NCBI GenBank assembly: GCA_937988885.1
Contig: CALKHR010000195.1
Coordinates: 9,706 to 73,705 of the forward strand
Length of the DNA: 64,000 nucleotides
DNA from: an uncultured Roseiflexaceae bacterium
Lineage (GTDB): Bacteria; Chloroflexota; Chloroflexia; Chloroflexales; Roseiflexaceae
Direction: 5' to 3'
A program made the translations under genes and the position numbers. How positions within the stretch are numbered: position 1 is the first letter of the stretch; each line of letters opens with the position of its first letter. Positions 51,686 through 60,415 of this stretch are shown piece after piece. The notes below the pieces were generated by a model. That model had not been told where the DNA came from, ran no database searches, and saw nothing but the letters and a program-made list of their open reading frames with translations.

Positions 51686-52801
51686 CTAACTCGGCTTGGT
51701 ATCGAGCGAATTTCGGATCGGCGGTAGCTTGTGCGGCGCGTCGACAGCCTCGGGCACTGGCACATCCGAAGAATCGGTCGTCGATGGCGATTGTGGTGGC
51801 TTCGGCGCGTGCGTCATCAGCCAGCGATAGCAGACAATCGCGATCGGCGCGAGCAACCAAAAGTTCAACATACGGAAGATCACGGCTGCAACGTAGGCCT
51901 GCGGCCCAACACCCAAGCGCGATAGCGTCAGCACCAGCATCGCCTCGACCGTGCCGCCGCCGCCGGGCAATACATTGAACGTGCTGGTGATGAGCGCGAT
52001 CCCGAAGGCGGCCAGCACCACAAAGAACGACGTGGATACGCCCAGGCTGTAGAGCACCACCAGCATCGCGAGGCTGTGCGTTGCGAGCGAGGCGAGCTGG
52101 ATCAGCACCAACACCATCACTTCACTGCGGCGGCAGGCGATCATCTCGCGGCCCCAGATGATCTCATCGACCAACTTCGTGATCGGCTCGTCGCTCCAGC
52201 AGCGGCGCAGCAGACGCGCCACACGATCTTTGATGCCCAGCATCCAGCGCAACAGCACCGCGCGCTCGCGGGTCAGCACAAACACGGCTAAGCTGATCAG
52301 AAGGATCGCCACTCCGGCAGCCAGTAAGCTCGCAAGGGAGCTCTGGGCGATCTTGAAGCCGATGCGCATCATCAAATAGATCAGGCTGAAGGCGAACACC
52401 AGCAGCATCGCGCAGACGTAGCTCAGCACTTCCAGCGAGGCCATCAGGGTGGCATGCCCCGCCGAGACGCCGCGCCGCCGAAACGTTTGAATGAGGAAGG
52501 CGTAACTGGCGACGCCACCCGCCGGAATCGATTGGCTGAGCATAATCGCCACGAGCGCGATGCCCCACAGCCGCAAGCGCCCGAAATGGTAGCCGAGCGA
52601 CGTGAGCACGCGATGATAGACCTGCGAAGCGCAGAAGAAGCCTAACAACTCTAGGGCAAACGCAAGCAAAAGCCATTCGGGGCGAGCCTCGCCCAACGAT
52701 GAAAATGCTTCGACGATTTCCCCACGATTGAGGTAGGCCACGATCAGCACGACAATCGAGAGGAACGCGCTTATGAGGTATTGCCATCGTGGAACCCGCA
52801 T
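51686..52801 (-). CDS. Flippase-like membrane protein (UPF0104/LPG-synthase TM type), copy 1
   Basis: 371 residues with about eight membrane helices. QSIPAGGVASYAFLIQTF and FNVLPGGGGTVEAMLVLTLSRLG match the conserved glycine-rich loops of the UPF0104/YbhN group related to MprF's membrane part. Members are proposed to move lipid-linked substrates or lipids; this is not firmly established. A hydrophilic Pro/Ser tail (about 335-371) ends it. It lies downstream of the GT2 gene on the same strand and pairs with a second such gene at 54134. Confidence 0.8.
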   Translation of the reverse strand: MRVPRWQYLISAFLSIVVLIVAYLNRGEIVEAFSSLGEARPEWLLLAFALELLGFFCASQVYHRVLTSLGYHFGRLRLWGIALVAIMLSQSIPAGGVASYAFLIQTFRRRGVSAGHATLMASLEVLSYVCAMLLVFAFSLIYLMMRIGFKIAQSSLASLLAAGVAILLISLAVFVLTRERAVLLRWMLGIKDRVARLLRRCWSDEPITKLVDEIIWGREMIACRRSEVMVLVLIQLASLATHSLAMLVVLYSLGVSTSFFVVLAAFGIALITSTFNVLPGGGGTVEAMLVLTLSRLGVGPQAYVAAVIFRMLNFWLLAPIAIVCYRWLMTHAPKPPQSPSTTDSSDVPVPEAVDAPHKLPPIRNSLDTKPS

Positions 52802-53053
52802 ATCCGAATCCTTTCCAACCGCATCTACATTTGCTGTGGAACAGACGGCATCTCATCAAAGAAAGTTGCACACGCCTATCGGGCAGGAGAGGGTAAGCGC
52901 ACGCGCAACAGTCCTATCCATAAAACGATAAACGAGTACAGCGAAGCCGTTTTACCGCTCTTCGAAGGGTAAAACGTGCTCTTCGAGCAAGCCAGAGGCA
53001 AAACGCTGTGGGGGTGATAGAGCAACAAGCGTGCCGCATGTCGGCGGCGCAGA
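52802..53053. other. Gap between GT2 and flippase-like genes with hairpin
   Basis: CGTTTTACC (52948-52956) pairs with GGTAAAACG (52968-52976). No gene was seen in these 250 bases. The hairpin may end or process the GT2 transcript. Confidence 0.45.
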
Positions 53054-54079
53054 TCAGGTCTCGTGGACGATCCCATCCCGCACCTCGGCGCGGGTCACGT
53101 ATGTGGGTTTGAAGAGGCTCTCGTGGTAGATGCGAATGATCATCTCGGCCAGCAGGCCCAGCACCAAGAACTGAATGCCGACCAACGCCAGCAGCACTGC
53201 CAACAGCAGTAACGGACGCTCGCCGATGTTGAAGCCCAAGCCGAACTTCACAAACAGCAGGTACAGGCTGAGCAGCGTGCCAATGAACAACATCAGGCCG
53301 CCAAACAAGCCGAAGCTCTGCATTGGCCGCACGCCGTAGCCCAGCAAAAAGCGGATGGTGATGAGATCGAGCAGCACACGCGGACCGCGCCACCACGCGC
53401 CGCGCCGAGGTTTGCCAGTGCCAGGTTGCCCCTGCACTTCCACCTCGGTGATGCGCACGCCCTGCCAACTCGCGATCGCGGGCAGGAAGCGGTACAGGTC
53501 GCCGTACAGTGTCAGTTCTTGTACCACATCGGCGCGAAAGGCTTTCAGCGGGCTGCCGTAGTCGTGCAAACGAACGCCCGTCACCAGCGAGATCAGCCAG
53601 TTGCCGAAGGCGATCTGCGGGGGCGATTGGCTACTGCGCCGCCAACTGCTCACGAAGTCGTAGCCCTGTTCGAGCGGCGCGAGCAGACGGGGGATGTCGG
53701 CGGGGGAGGTCTGACGGTTGGCGTCGAACGTGACGATGTAGAAGCCGCGCGCCCGGTCGAACCCAGCCATTAGCGCAGCCGAGCGCCCGAACGCACGCCG
53801 TAAGCGCACCACGCGCAGCAGCGGATCCGCGGCGGCCAGTTGGCGCAGCGCCTCGAAGCTGCCATCGCGGCTGCCATCATCGACGGCGATGATTTCATCG
53901 GTGGGGGCCAGCACCGCGCGCAGCTCGCGGTAGAGCGCGGGGATCTGATCGCCGTGGTTGTGGATTAGCAGGACCAGGCTCACCCGTGGTGCTGCTTGCG
54001 CCACAGGCGGTGTGGGTGATGGAGGCGCAGGCTGGGCTTGACCAGCACCTGCATCGATTGAAGGATCGTTCTGAGCCAT
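53054..54079 (-). CDS. GT2 glycosyltransferase, polyprenyl-phosphate type
   Basis: 341 residues. A Pro/Ala-rich N-terminus of about 30 residues precedes the GT-A domain with VSLVLLIHNHGDQIPALYREL, IIAVDDGSRDGS and the DXD-like FDANRQTSPADIP. Two membrane helices follow near the C-terminus (SFGLFGGLMLFIGTLLSLYLL, LLLAVLLALVGIQFLVLG). This build is that of DPM1/GtrB-like enzymes, which put a sugar on undecaprenyl phosphate. The start ATG 54079 is supported only by the frame. Flanking flippase-like genes suggest a lipid-linked sugar path. Confidence 0.87.
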   Translation of the reverse strand: MAQNDPSIDAGAGQAQPAPPSPTPPVAQAAPRVSLVLLIHNHGDQIPALYRELRAVLAPTDEIIAVDDGSRDGSFEALRQLAAADPLLRVVRLRRAFGRSAALMAGFDRARGFYIVTFDANRQTSPADIPRLLAPLEQGYDFVSSWRRSSQSPPQIAFGNWLISLVTGVRLHDYGSPLKAFRADVVQELTLYGDLYRFLPAIASWQGVRITEVEVQGQPGTGKPRRGAWWRGPRVLLDLITIRFLLGYGVRPMQSFGLFGGLMLFIGTLLSLYLLFVKFGLGFNIGERPLLLLAVLLALVGIQFLVLGLLAEMIIRIYHESLFKPTYVTRAEVRDGIVHET

Positions 54080-54133
54080 GCCGCCTCCGCAGGGGCGATG
54101 CGGCTAGCGCCACGGATCGCCCAGATCGCGTGT

Positions 54134-55129
54134 TTACTTCGAGGTGGCCGTATCCGACTGCTGCGGCTGCGCTGCGTTAAAGTCGGCGCCACCAAACAAC
54201 ACCACGAGGCCACCCAGGATACTGATCACCAAGCGCACTGCGAAGATCATAAATGCCAACGCGAGTGCCATGTCTGATTGTACCCCAATTTGCGCCAAAT
54301 AGTTAGTGAACACCCATTCGCGAGCGCCCAAGTTGTTCACGAAGATCGGCGCGAGGCCCAGGATGTCGGTGACGGGCGCCATAATCGCGTAGAGCAGAAA
54401 AGGCGCGTCGATGCCCAATGCGAGGCCACAGACGAGGTGAATAACGATCCAGAGCAGTTGAAAGAGCACCGAGAGAGCCATCACCAGCACCAGCAGGCCG
54501 CCGCGCGGCGTATACTCCGTCAGTGCCACGCTCAGCTTGTTGAGCGGGCGGCGCACCACCGTGGGCAGGCGCGGGCCGATCCACTGATCGATCTGCACGG
54601 CCACAAACGAAACAGCCATACCAGCCAGCGCCACCGCCGTGAAGCCCAGCGTGAGCCACTGCATAAACGCCGAGGTGACCAGTGGCGTGCCGGTGATCTG
54701 GAACAGGCTCGCCACGATCGCCAGGGTTGCCAGCACGCTCAGCGCCACAAAGCCCGTCAGGCGCTCGACAAACACAGAAGCGCTCGACTCGCTGTAACTG
54801 CCGATGCGTCGGCCCAACTGCGCGATGCGCAACGCATCGCCGCCCACAGTAGTCGGCAAGAAGTTGTTGGCGAACTGACCCGCCAGGTACGCGCCCAACA
54901 GCCACTTGAACGATTCGTTGTGGCCGCGCGCGCGCAACAGCACCCACCACTTGGCGGCGCTCAGCGCCACGCCTGCGAACTGCAACAGCAGCGCGAAGGC
55001 GATTAAACCGAGGTGCGCACCGCGCCAACTATCCCAGATCGCAATCGGATCGGATTGCCAAATCAGGTAGGTTAACAGGCCGCCACTGACCAGGATACGG
55101 AGCGCAAGGAGGAGCGAACGCCACTTCAT
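54134..55129 (-). CDS. Flippase-like membrane protein (UPF0104/LPG-synthase TM type), copy 2
   Basis: 331 residues with about eight membrane helices. Landmarks: YLAGQFANNFLPTTVGGDALR in the loop after helix 3 and ILGLAPIFVNNLGAREWVF later; both are diagnostic for the UPF0104/AglD-like family. The start ATG 55129 has GGAG six bases upstream; the longer frame to 55201 has no support. It is the first gene of the group with the GT2 gene 54 bases downstream, so the two are probably one transcript. It is distinct in sequence from copy 1, so they are not a recent duplication. Confidence 0.82.
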   Translation of the reverse strand: MKWRSLLLALRILVSGGLLTYLIWQSDPIAIWDSWRGAHLGLIAFALLLQFAGVALSAAKWWVLLRARGHNESFKWLLGAYLAGQFANNFLPTTVGGDALRIAQLGRRIGSYSESSASVFVERLTGFVALSVLATLAIVASLFQITGTPLVTSAFMQWLTLGFTAVALAGMAVSFVAVQIDQWIGPRLPTVVRRPLNKLSVALTEYTPRGGLLVLVMALSVLFQLLWIVIHLVCGLALGIDAPFLLYAIMAPVTDILGLAPIFVNNLGAREWVFTNYLAQIGVQSDMALALAFMIFAVRLVISILGGLVVLFGGADFNAAQPQQSDTATSK

Positions 55130-55280
55130 AGTATCTCCAAAAGTCGCTATTTTAGCGTAGGGATGCGGTAAATCAATAACAACGAAGCAACAAAAGCGCA
55201 ATTATAGCACAGAACATGTTGTTGAACATACCATTTTTCGCTTATGCCAAACTTGGTTAAATAGTGTCAGTAACAAACCC

Positions 55281-55357
55281 GTTTTAGCCTGCGGCAGCAA
55301 GGTATTTGACATTTCTTGTGGTATCGATGCGCTACACGTAGCAGCGCATCGACACCA
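55281..55357 (-). repeat. Dispersed hairpin repeat, family 1, copy C
   Basis: Read on the minus strand, the hairpin GTGTCGATGCGCT / AGCGCATCGATAC (one mismatch) is followed by CACAAGAAATG and the tail TACCTTGCTGCCGCAGGC then TAAAAC. The order is the same as in copy B. Confidence 0.7.
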
Positions 55358-55412
55358 CCTTCCCCTATAATGCTGGTATCAGTCTAACAATGATTAATCT
55401 CTTTACAGCACA

Positions 55413-55447
55413 AAGCCCACTAGCACTTCTGCAGTGCCAGTGGGCTT
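55413..55447 (-). terminator. Terminator of the potABCD operon
   Basis: AAGCCCACTAGCACT (55413-55427) pairs with AGTGCCAGTGGGCTT (55433-55447), one mismatch. It lies just after the potD stop. Confidence 0.8.
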
Positions 55448-55462
55448 GCGATTAGTCAACCG

Positions 55463-56656
55463 TTATTCGCCTTTAACGGCGGTCCACAGGTCGTCGAACG
55501 CCACGGTTTCGTCGTTGCGCTCGATCCACTCAAGGCGCTTCATCGTCTCCTCGTCGGGCGCGAAGCCTTCCTTGAACAACTCCTGCAACTCGGCGGGCAA
55601 CAACTTCTCGGCCTCGGCGTTCGGCGTGATGCCCAGGATGTACTCCTCGTTCTTGGCGGCTACTTCGGGGCGCAACAAGTAGTTGATGAACACGTGCGCA
55701 GTGTACTTGTTGGGCGAATCGGCCAGGATAGCGAGGTTATCCTGCCAAATCGTGCCACCCTCCTTGGGGACGAAGTAGCGGATGTTCTCGTTGCCCGGGT
55801 AGCCATCGTCGCCCTCAAGGCCCATGCGAGCCTGCAGCGCGTTGTTGTTGTAGATATTGGCCAACACGATCGCGCCACTGGCGAGGTTGCGGCTAGCGTT
55901 GCTGCTGTCGTAGCTTGCCAGCATCGGCGAAGCCTTCTGCTGCTTGAGGATCTGCTCAACCTGCTTCAACGCCTCGGGGTCGGTATCGTTGAGCGAGCGA
56001 CCGATGTAGCGCAGCGCAGCACCCGGCACCTCGCGCGAGTCGTCGAGCATGCTGAACTGACCCTTGAGTGTCGCGACCTGCTCGGGATCGAACACGATCG
56101 CCCAGCTATCGGGCGGCGTGTCGAACTGCGAAGCATCGTAGGCAATGCCCGAAGTGCCGGTGTTGTACGGCACCGAATAGACGTTGCCCTTATCATAGTA
56201 CAGATCCAACAGCTCGGGCTTGAGGTTGCCGAAGTTGGTCAGCAACGACTTGTCGAGCGGCTCCAGCAAGTTCTCGCGCACCATGATGTCCACGGCGTAG
56301 TCCGAGGGCACCACAACATCGTAGCCCGAACCACCGGGGCGCACCTTACCGATCATATCCTCGTTGCTGTCGTAGACATCAACAATCACCTTGACGCCGT
56401 ACTCCTGCTCGAAGTCCGTCAAGATCTCGGGATTGATATAATCGGCCCAGTTGTAGAGGTTCAACTGCGCCGATAACTTCGAGCGATCGACACCATCGGC
56501 ACTTGTCTCGCCACCTGTCTCGCCAGAGGTCACAGCTGTTGGGGAATCTGTCGATGCCGCTGGAGCGGTCGGAGCCGACTGCGATGCTGACGAACCACAG
56601 GCAGCCAACACCAACAATACCACCAAGAGTGGTATCACTACTTTCAAGCGGTTCAT
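55463..56656 (-). CDS. potD: Polyamine ABC transporter substrate-binding lipoprotein
   Basis: 397 residues. A lipoprotein signal with LVLAACGSS (cysteine 20) and a Ser/Thr-rich linker leads into a PotD/PotF domain: LNLYNWADYINPEILTDFEQ, YDVVVPSDYAVDIMVRENLLE, YNTGTSGIAYD. This is the spermidine/putrescine-binding fold. AAGGAG precedes ATG 56656. The order potA-potB-potC-potD on one strand is the standard operon; it follows potC by 75 bases. Confidence 0.93.
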   Translation of the reverse strand: MNRLKVVIPLLVVLLVLAACGSSASQSAPTAPAASTDSPTAVTSGETGGETSADGVDRSKLSAQLNLYNWADYINPEILTDFEQEYGVKVIVDVYDSNEDMIGKVRPGGSGYDVVVPSDYAVDIMVRENLLEPLDKSLLTNFGNLKPELLDLYYDKGNVYSVPYNTGTSGIAYDASQFDTPPDSWAIVFDPEQVATLKGQFSMLDDSREVPGAALRYIGRSLNDTDPEALKQVEQILKQQKASPMLASYDSSNASRNLASGAIVLANIYNNNALQARMGLEGDDGYPGNENIRYFVPKEGGTIWQDNLAILADSPNKYTAHVFINYLLRPEVAAKNEEYILGITPNAEAEKLLPAELQELFKEGFAPDEETMKRLEWIERNDETVAFDDLWTAVKGE

Positions 56657-56730
56657 AATGGTCTCCTTATACAAGCAACTCGTCTACCCACACATCGATT
56701 CCGCAGGCCCAATGCCTACGGAGCCACACC

Positions 56731-57588
56731 CTACCGTTGCTGACGCTGAATGAACTGCGAAATGCCCACCAGCGTCATCGAAATGACAAGCATAATGGTA
56801 GAGATCGCGTTGATCTTCGGCGTGACTGAACGTTTAACGGAGGCATACACCTCAATAGGAAGCAACGACGAGCCGGGGCCTGTCGTAAAGAAACTGATGA
56901 TGAAATCGTCGAGCGAGAGCGTGAAGGCCAACAGAGCACCGCCCACGATACCAGGCAGGATCAGCGGGAAGGTGATGCGCCAGAACGTCTGCCATTCGTT
57001 CGCGCCCAAGTCGTGGGCCGCCTCCTCCAGGCGATAATCGAAGCCGCGCAGGCTCGCACGCACCACCACCACCACGAACGATAGGCTAAACGCGATATGC
57101 GCGATCGTCACGGTTGTCAGGCTCAACCGCACTCGTATCGATGTCAGAAACTCGATTATATCAAACGAGAACGAAAAGAATGCCAGCAACGAGAGTGCCA
57201 TGACGACTTCGGGGATGACGATCGGCAGATACAGCAGCGCATCGACCGCACCCTTGTTGCGGAAGCGATAGCGCTCCATCGCCAGGGCCGTCAGCGTACC
57301 CAATACTGTCGACACCAGTGTCGAGATCAGCGCCACCTGAAGCGTATTCAAGGCCGCCTGCATCAATCGGGCATCTTCGAGGAGGCGCTGATACCACTGC
57401 AGCGTGAAGCCAGTCATACGCACGCCGAAGCTATCGGTCGTGAACGAGAACAGCACCAGCACAATGATCGGCGCATACAAAAAGAAGTAGATCAGCCAGG
57501 CGTGCACCCCGAGCAGAATGCTCCCAAATGAACGGCGCTTCTCATCGGGCGGAGGCGCGGTTCGTACAGACGAGGATGTGTCGATCAT
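56731..57588 (-). CDS. potC: Polyamine ABC transporter permease PotC
   Basis: 285 residues with six membrane helices. The EAA loop EEAAHDLGANEWQTFWRITFPLILPG contacts the ATPase. FTTDSFGVRMTGFTLQWYQRLLEDA and SLDDFIISFFTTGPGSSLLPIEVYASVK are PotC/PotI landmarks. Its ATG overlaps the potB stop by four bases (ATGA), so translation is coupled. Confidence 0.93.
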   Translation of the reverse strand: MIDTSSSVRTAPPPDEKRRSFGSILLGVHAWLIYFFLYAPIIVLVLFSFTTDSFGVRMTGFTLQWYQRLLEDARLMQAALNTLQVALISTLVSTVLGTLTALAMERYRFRNKGAVDALLYLPIVIPEVVMALSLLAFFSFSFDIIEFLTSIRVRLSLTTVTIAHIAFSLSFVVVVVRASLRGFDYRLEEAAHDLGANEWQTFWRITFPLILPGIVGGALLAFTLSLDDFIISFFTTGPGSSLLPIEVYASVKRSVTPKINAISTIMLVISMTLVGISQFIQRQQR

Positions 57589-58487
57589 CGATCCTCCTCA
57601 GTAGTGACACGGAAATACACGATCACAAGCACCGTCAGGACGAACATAAACACGATCGCCATCGCCGAGCCGAGCGGCCAATTGGGCGGATTCGCACGAG
57701 TGAACAGGCGCTGGAGCAGGTTCCCGAGCAGATCGACCTTCGCGCCACCCAACAAGTCGGAGACGACAAACTGGCCAACGGTCGGGATGAACACCAGCAC
57801 CGAGCCAGCCGCCACGCCGGGCATGGTGAGCGGCAGCATCACGCGCAAGAACGACTTAAAGCGGTTTGCGCCAAGGTCCGAGGCGGCTTCGAGCAGCGTG
57901 AAATCGAAGCGATCGAGCGAGGCGTACAACGGCAGGATCATAAACGGTAGTTCGCCGTACACCAGGCCGATCAGCACCGCAGTAGTGGTGTTGAGCAGCG
58001 ATACACGCGGCAAGCCGATCATTGTCAGGAAGGAGTTGATCAGACCGTTGTTGTTCAGGATGATCATCCAAGCGTAGGTACGCACCAGGAAGTTCGTCCA
58101 AAACGGGATAAGCACCAGGAACAACAAGATACCCCGCCAGCGTGGCGAGGCGCGTACGATAAACAGCGCAAGCGGGTAGCCTACCACCAGGCAGATCAGC
58201 GTGGTGACTAGACCCATCCAGAGCGACCGCCAATACGCGTTCAGATACAAACTCTCGGTGAACAGACGGGCGTAGTTACCAAGGGAGAACTGCCAGATGA
58301 CATTCCCGGTCGGGCCAGGGGTCAAAAAGCTATAGAGCACAATAACCAGGAGCGGAGCGGCGAAAAAGAGTAACAGCCAAAAAAGACCGGGAGAGAGCAA
58401 CAACCACAGACCAGTTTTTGGGTTGTGCCGCAGTTTATCGATCAGTGAAAGTTTGTTCGTAGCAGTCGGAAATGGTTCGGCGGCCAT
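57585..58487 (-). CDS. potB: Polyamine ABC transporter permease PotB
   Basis: 300 residues with six membrane helices and the EAA loop LEAASDLGANRFKSFLRVMLP. LFFAAPLLVIVLYSFLTPG at the start, NFLVRTYAWMIILNNNGLIN and TVGQFVVSDLLGGAKVDLLG are typical of PotB/PotH. It forms the channel with PotC. It lies 71 bases downstream of potA and overlaps potC by four bases. Confidence 0.93.
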   Translation of the reverse strand: MAAEPFPTATNKLSLIDKLRHNPKTGLWLLLSPGLFWLLLFFAAPLLVIVLYSFLTPGPTGNVIWQFSLGNYARLFTESLYLNAYWRSLWMGLVTTLICLVVGYPLALFIVRASPRWRGILLFLVLIPFWTNFLVRTYAWMIILNNNGLINSFLTMIGLPRVSLLNTTTAVLIGLVYGELPFMILPLYASLDRFDFTLLEAASDLGANRFKSFLRVMLPLTMPGVAAGSVLVFIPTVGQFVVSDLLGGAKVDLLGNLLQRLFTRANPPNWPLGSAMAIVFMFVLTVLVIVYFRVTTEEDR

Positions 58488-58558
58488 AGTACCCCTTACG
58501 TAGTGTTGACGCTATGCGCAGGGCAGGCCATACAGCAGATCGCCAACAACACATTTGG

Positions 58559-59656
58559 CTAATCCGTCAATACCAATGCGTTCTCGATCGGCCACGAAAG
58601 ATAGCCGCTCTCGCCTTGTTGCCAATAGGCATCGCGATCGACTGTCGAGCGTGTGTTCTGTTCCCACACGTTAAACAGCAGATCGGAGCCGTTGCGCACA
58701 AGGATACGCGTATCACTGCCGATATACGAAACGCGCTCAACGGTGACAGGGAACACGTTGGGCGTGCCAGGGGCAGGCTCTTGCGATGTAAGGATGGCCT
58801 TCTCGGGGCGAACCGACAAGACCGCCTCTGAGCCGACCGACACAGCCGCTGGGCATTGTCCGTGCAACTCCCCGACATTCGTCAAGATTGTGGCGCTCTC
58901 GCCATTCACAGCAGTGACTTTACCTGGCACAAAGTTCGATTCGCCAATGAAATCGGCCACGAATCGGCAATTCGGTCGCTCGTAGATCTCGGTGGGCGTG
59001 CCGATCTGCAGCACCTTACCGCCGTTCATCACGGCGATGCGGTCGCTCATGGTCAGCGCTTCTTCCTGATCGTGGGTCACATAGATGAAAGTGATACCAA
59101 CCCGCTCTTGTAAGCCCTTTAATTCCACCTGCATTTCTTTGCGCAGCTTGAGATCGAGCGCACCAAGCGGCTCATCGAGCAAGAGCACATCGGGATGGTT
59201 GACGAGGGCACGGGCCAACGCGACACGCTGTTGCTGACCACCAGAGAGTTGGCGTGGGCGGCGATCGGCGAACTTCGAGAGACGCACCATATCGAGCGCC
59301 TCCGCAACACGCTTCGTGATCTCCGATTGAGGTACACGCTTCATCTCGAGGCCAAAAGCCACATTTTTGGCAACCGTCATATGGGGGAACAGCGCATAGG
59401 ATTGGAAAACCGTGTTCACATTCCGCTGAAATGCCGGCGTCCGACCAATTGGCTTCCCATTCAGTAGAATCTCACCCGAGCTGGGATACTCGAAACCAGC
59501 GATCATCCGTAAGCTCGTGGTCTTGCCACAGCCCGACGGTCCCAACATGGAGAAAAACTCGCCGTCACGAATACGCATACTGACGTGGTCTACTGCAATG
59601 ACCTCGCCAAAACGTTTGACGACGTCGCGCATTTCAATGGCGATGTCATCCTTCAC
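58559..59656 (-). CDS. potA: Polyamine ABC transporter ATP-binding protein PotA
   Basis: 365 residues. Walker A GPSGCGKTTSLRMIAG, signature LSGGQQQRVALARAL, Walker B LLLDEPLGALD and the switch His region YVTHDQEEAL are complete. The C-terminal ~130 residues are a TOBE-type regulatory domain (VRPEKAIL), as in PotA. It powers polyamine import through PotBC with PotD. GAGGAGG lies a short way upstream of ATG 59656. It is the first gene of the operon, behind a leader of about 130 bases. Confidence 0.94.
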   Translation of the reverse strand: MKDDIAIEMRDVVKRFGEVIAVDHVSMRIRDGEFFSMLGPSGCGKTTSLRMIAGFEYPSSGEILLNGKPIGRTPAFQRNVNTVFQSYALFPHMTVAKNVAFGLEMKRVPQSEITKRVAEALDMVRLSKFADRRPRQLSGGQQQRVALARALVNHPDVLLLDEPLGALDLKLRKEMQVELKGLQERVGITFIYVTHDQEEALTMSDRIAVMNGGKVLQIGTPTEIYERPNCRFVADFIGESNFVPGKVTAVNGESATILTNVGELHGQCPAAVSVGSEAVLSVRPEKAILTSQEPAPGTPNVFPVTVERVSYIGSDTRILVRNGSDLLFNVWEQNTRSTVDRDAYWQQGESGYLSWPIENALVLTD

Positions 59657-59964
59657 AGGGCCTCCTCAAGCAGATTTTCAGTGGAGCGTTACCGCTCGCT
59701 AGCACGGGCAGCACGTGCTCTTGCACGTAAAACGCCGCATACAGTTGCGCTGATCTGGGGCACCGTGCCCATAGGACTAGGGGATGATTAAGGATTATAC
59801 CACAGAAACAATTTAACACCTTTTCAATGTTAGCGTAGGGTCTGACCCTATGGTATAATAGTATGCGGTCTGGTTCTTACAGCACATTTGTTACTACTGC
59901 AGGACCTGACCTCAATAGGCAACTTGTTGCTCATACACTATTTTGAATTGCTGGAGTAGCTGAA
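59657..59964. other. Divergent control region between potA and small zinc protein gene
   Basis: About 300 bases without a gene. Minus strand: a TATAAT at 59794-59799 is the likely -10 of potA. Plus strand: the promoter at 59830-59859 serves the zinc-protein gene. Confidence 0.55.
59830..59859 (+). promoter_or_regulatory. Promoter with internal palindrome before the zinc protein gene
   Basis: TATAAT at 59854-59859 and a weak TTAGCG at -35 (59830-59835). The spacer holds the perfect 13-base palindrome AGGGTCTGACCCT (59837-59849), a plausible operator. Confidence 0.5.
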
Positions 59965-60150
59965 ATGGCTGAGAAGAAATCAAAGACCAACGTGACCTCG
60001 CGCGATAAGAATGGCCGCGCAACCGATCATATTTGTGTGAACTGCAACCAGCAGATTATGAACGACCGCGAGATGCTCGTTGTGATGGATGGTCGCCGCC
60101 GCAACAAGACCTACCACCACCGCGCTTGCTTCCAGAAGCTCATCGCCTAA
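59965..60150 (+). CDS. Small zinc-binding protein, 61 residues
   Basis: 61 residues with four likely metal ligands: C24 and C27 in HICVNCNQQI, and H51/H52 with C55 near the end in YHHRACFQKL. This is a treble-clef or LIM-like Cys2-His-Cys finger. The N-terminus is basic (MAEKKSKTNVTSRDKNGR), which suits RNA, DNA or ribosome binding. No known family is recognised. It has its own promoter and a strong terminator, so it is a stand-alone transcript. Confidence 0.78.
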   Translation: MAEKKSKTNVTSRDKNGRATDHICVNCNQQIMNDREMLVVMDGRRRNKTYHHRACFQKLIA

Positions 60151-60182
60151 TGTTTCGGCATTGGCCAAAACCGAAATAACGA

Positions 60183-60217
60183 GACACCTTTGTTCTGCAA
60201 AGGTGTCTTATCTTTTT
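60183..60217 (+). terminator. Terminator of the small zinc protein gene
   Basis: A perfect 10-bp stem GACACCTTTG (60183-60192) / CAAAGGTGTC (60198-60207), loop TTCTG, followed by TTATCTTTTT. Confidence 0.9.
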
Positions 60218-60415
60218 CACACGCTCGCGCCATCTCCCCTCCACCTTCTCACCCCGCCCAACAACTACGTGTCACGCTCCACCAATAGGCCACCGATGGT
60301 ATGGCATATGCTGATTGGGAGTAACTCGTCATCATAGCCAAACTGCATACATATTGGGCAAAACAACGATCACCTTGATGCAGATGCTAGCGTTTCTCTA
60401 GTAAAGGAGGAGTTA

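Larger units (their letters stand above)
55130..55462. other. Intergenic region with repeat and terminator
   Basis: It holds family 1 repeat copy C (55281-55357, minus) and the potD terminator (55413-55447). No gene was seen. Confidence 0.6.
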
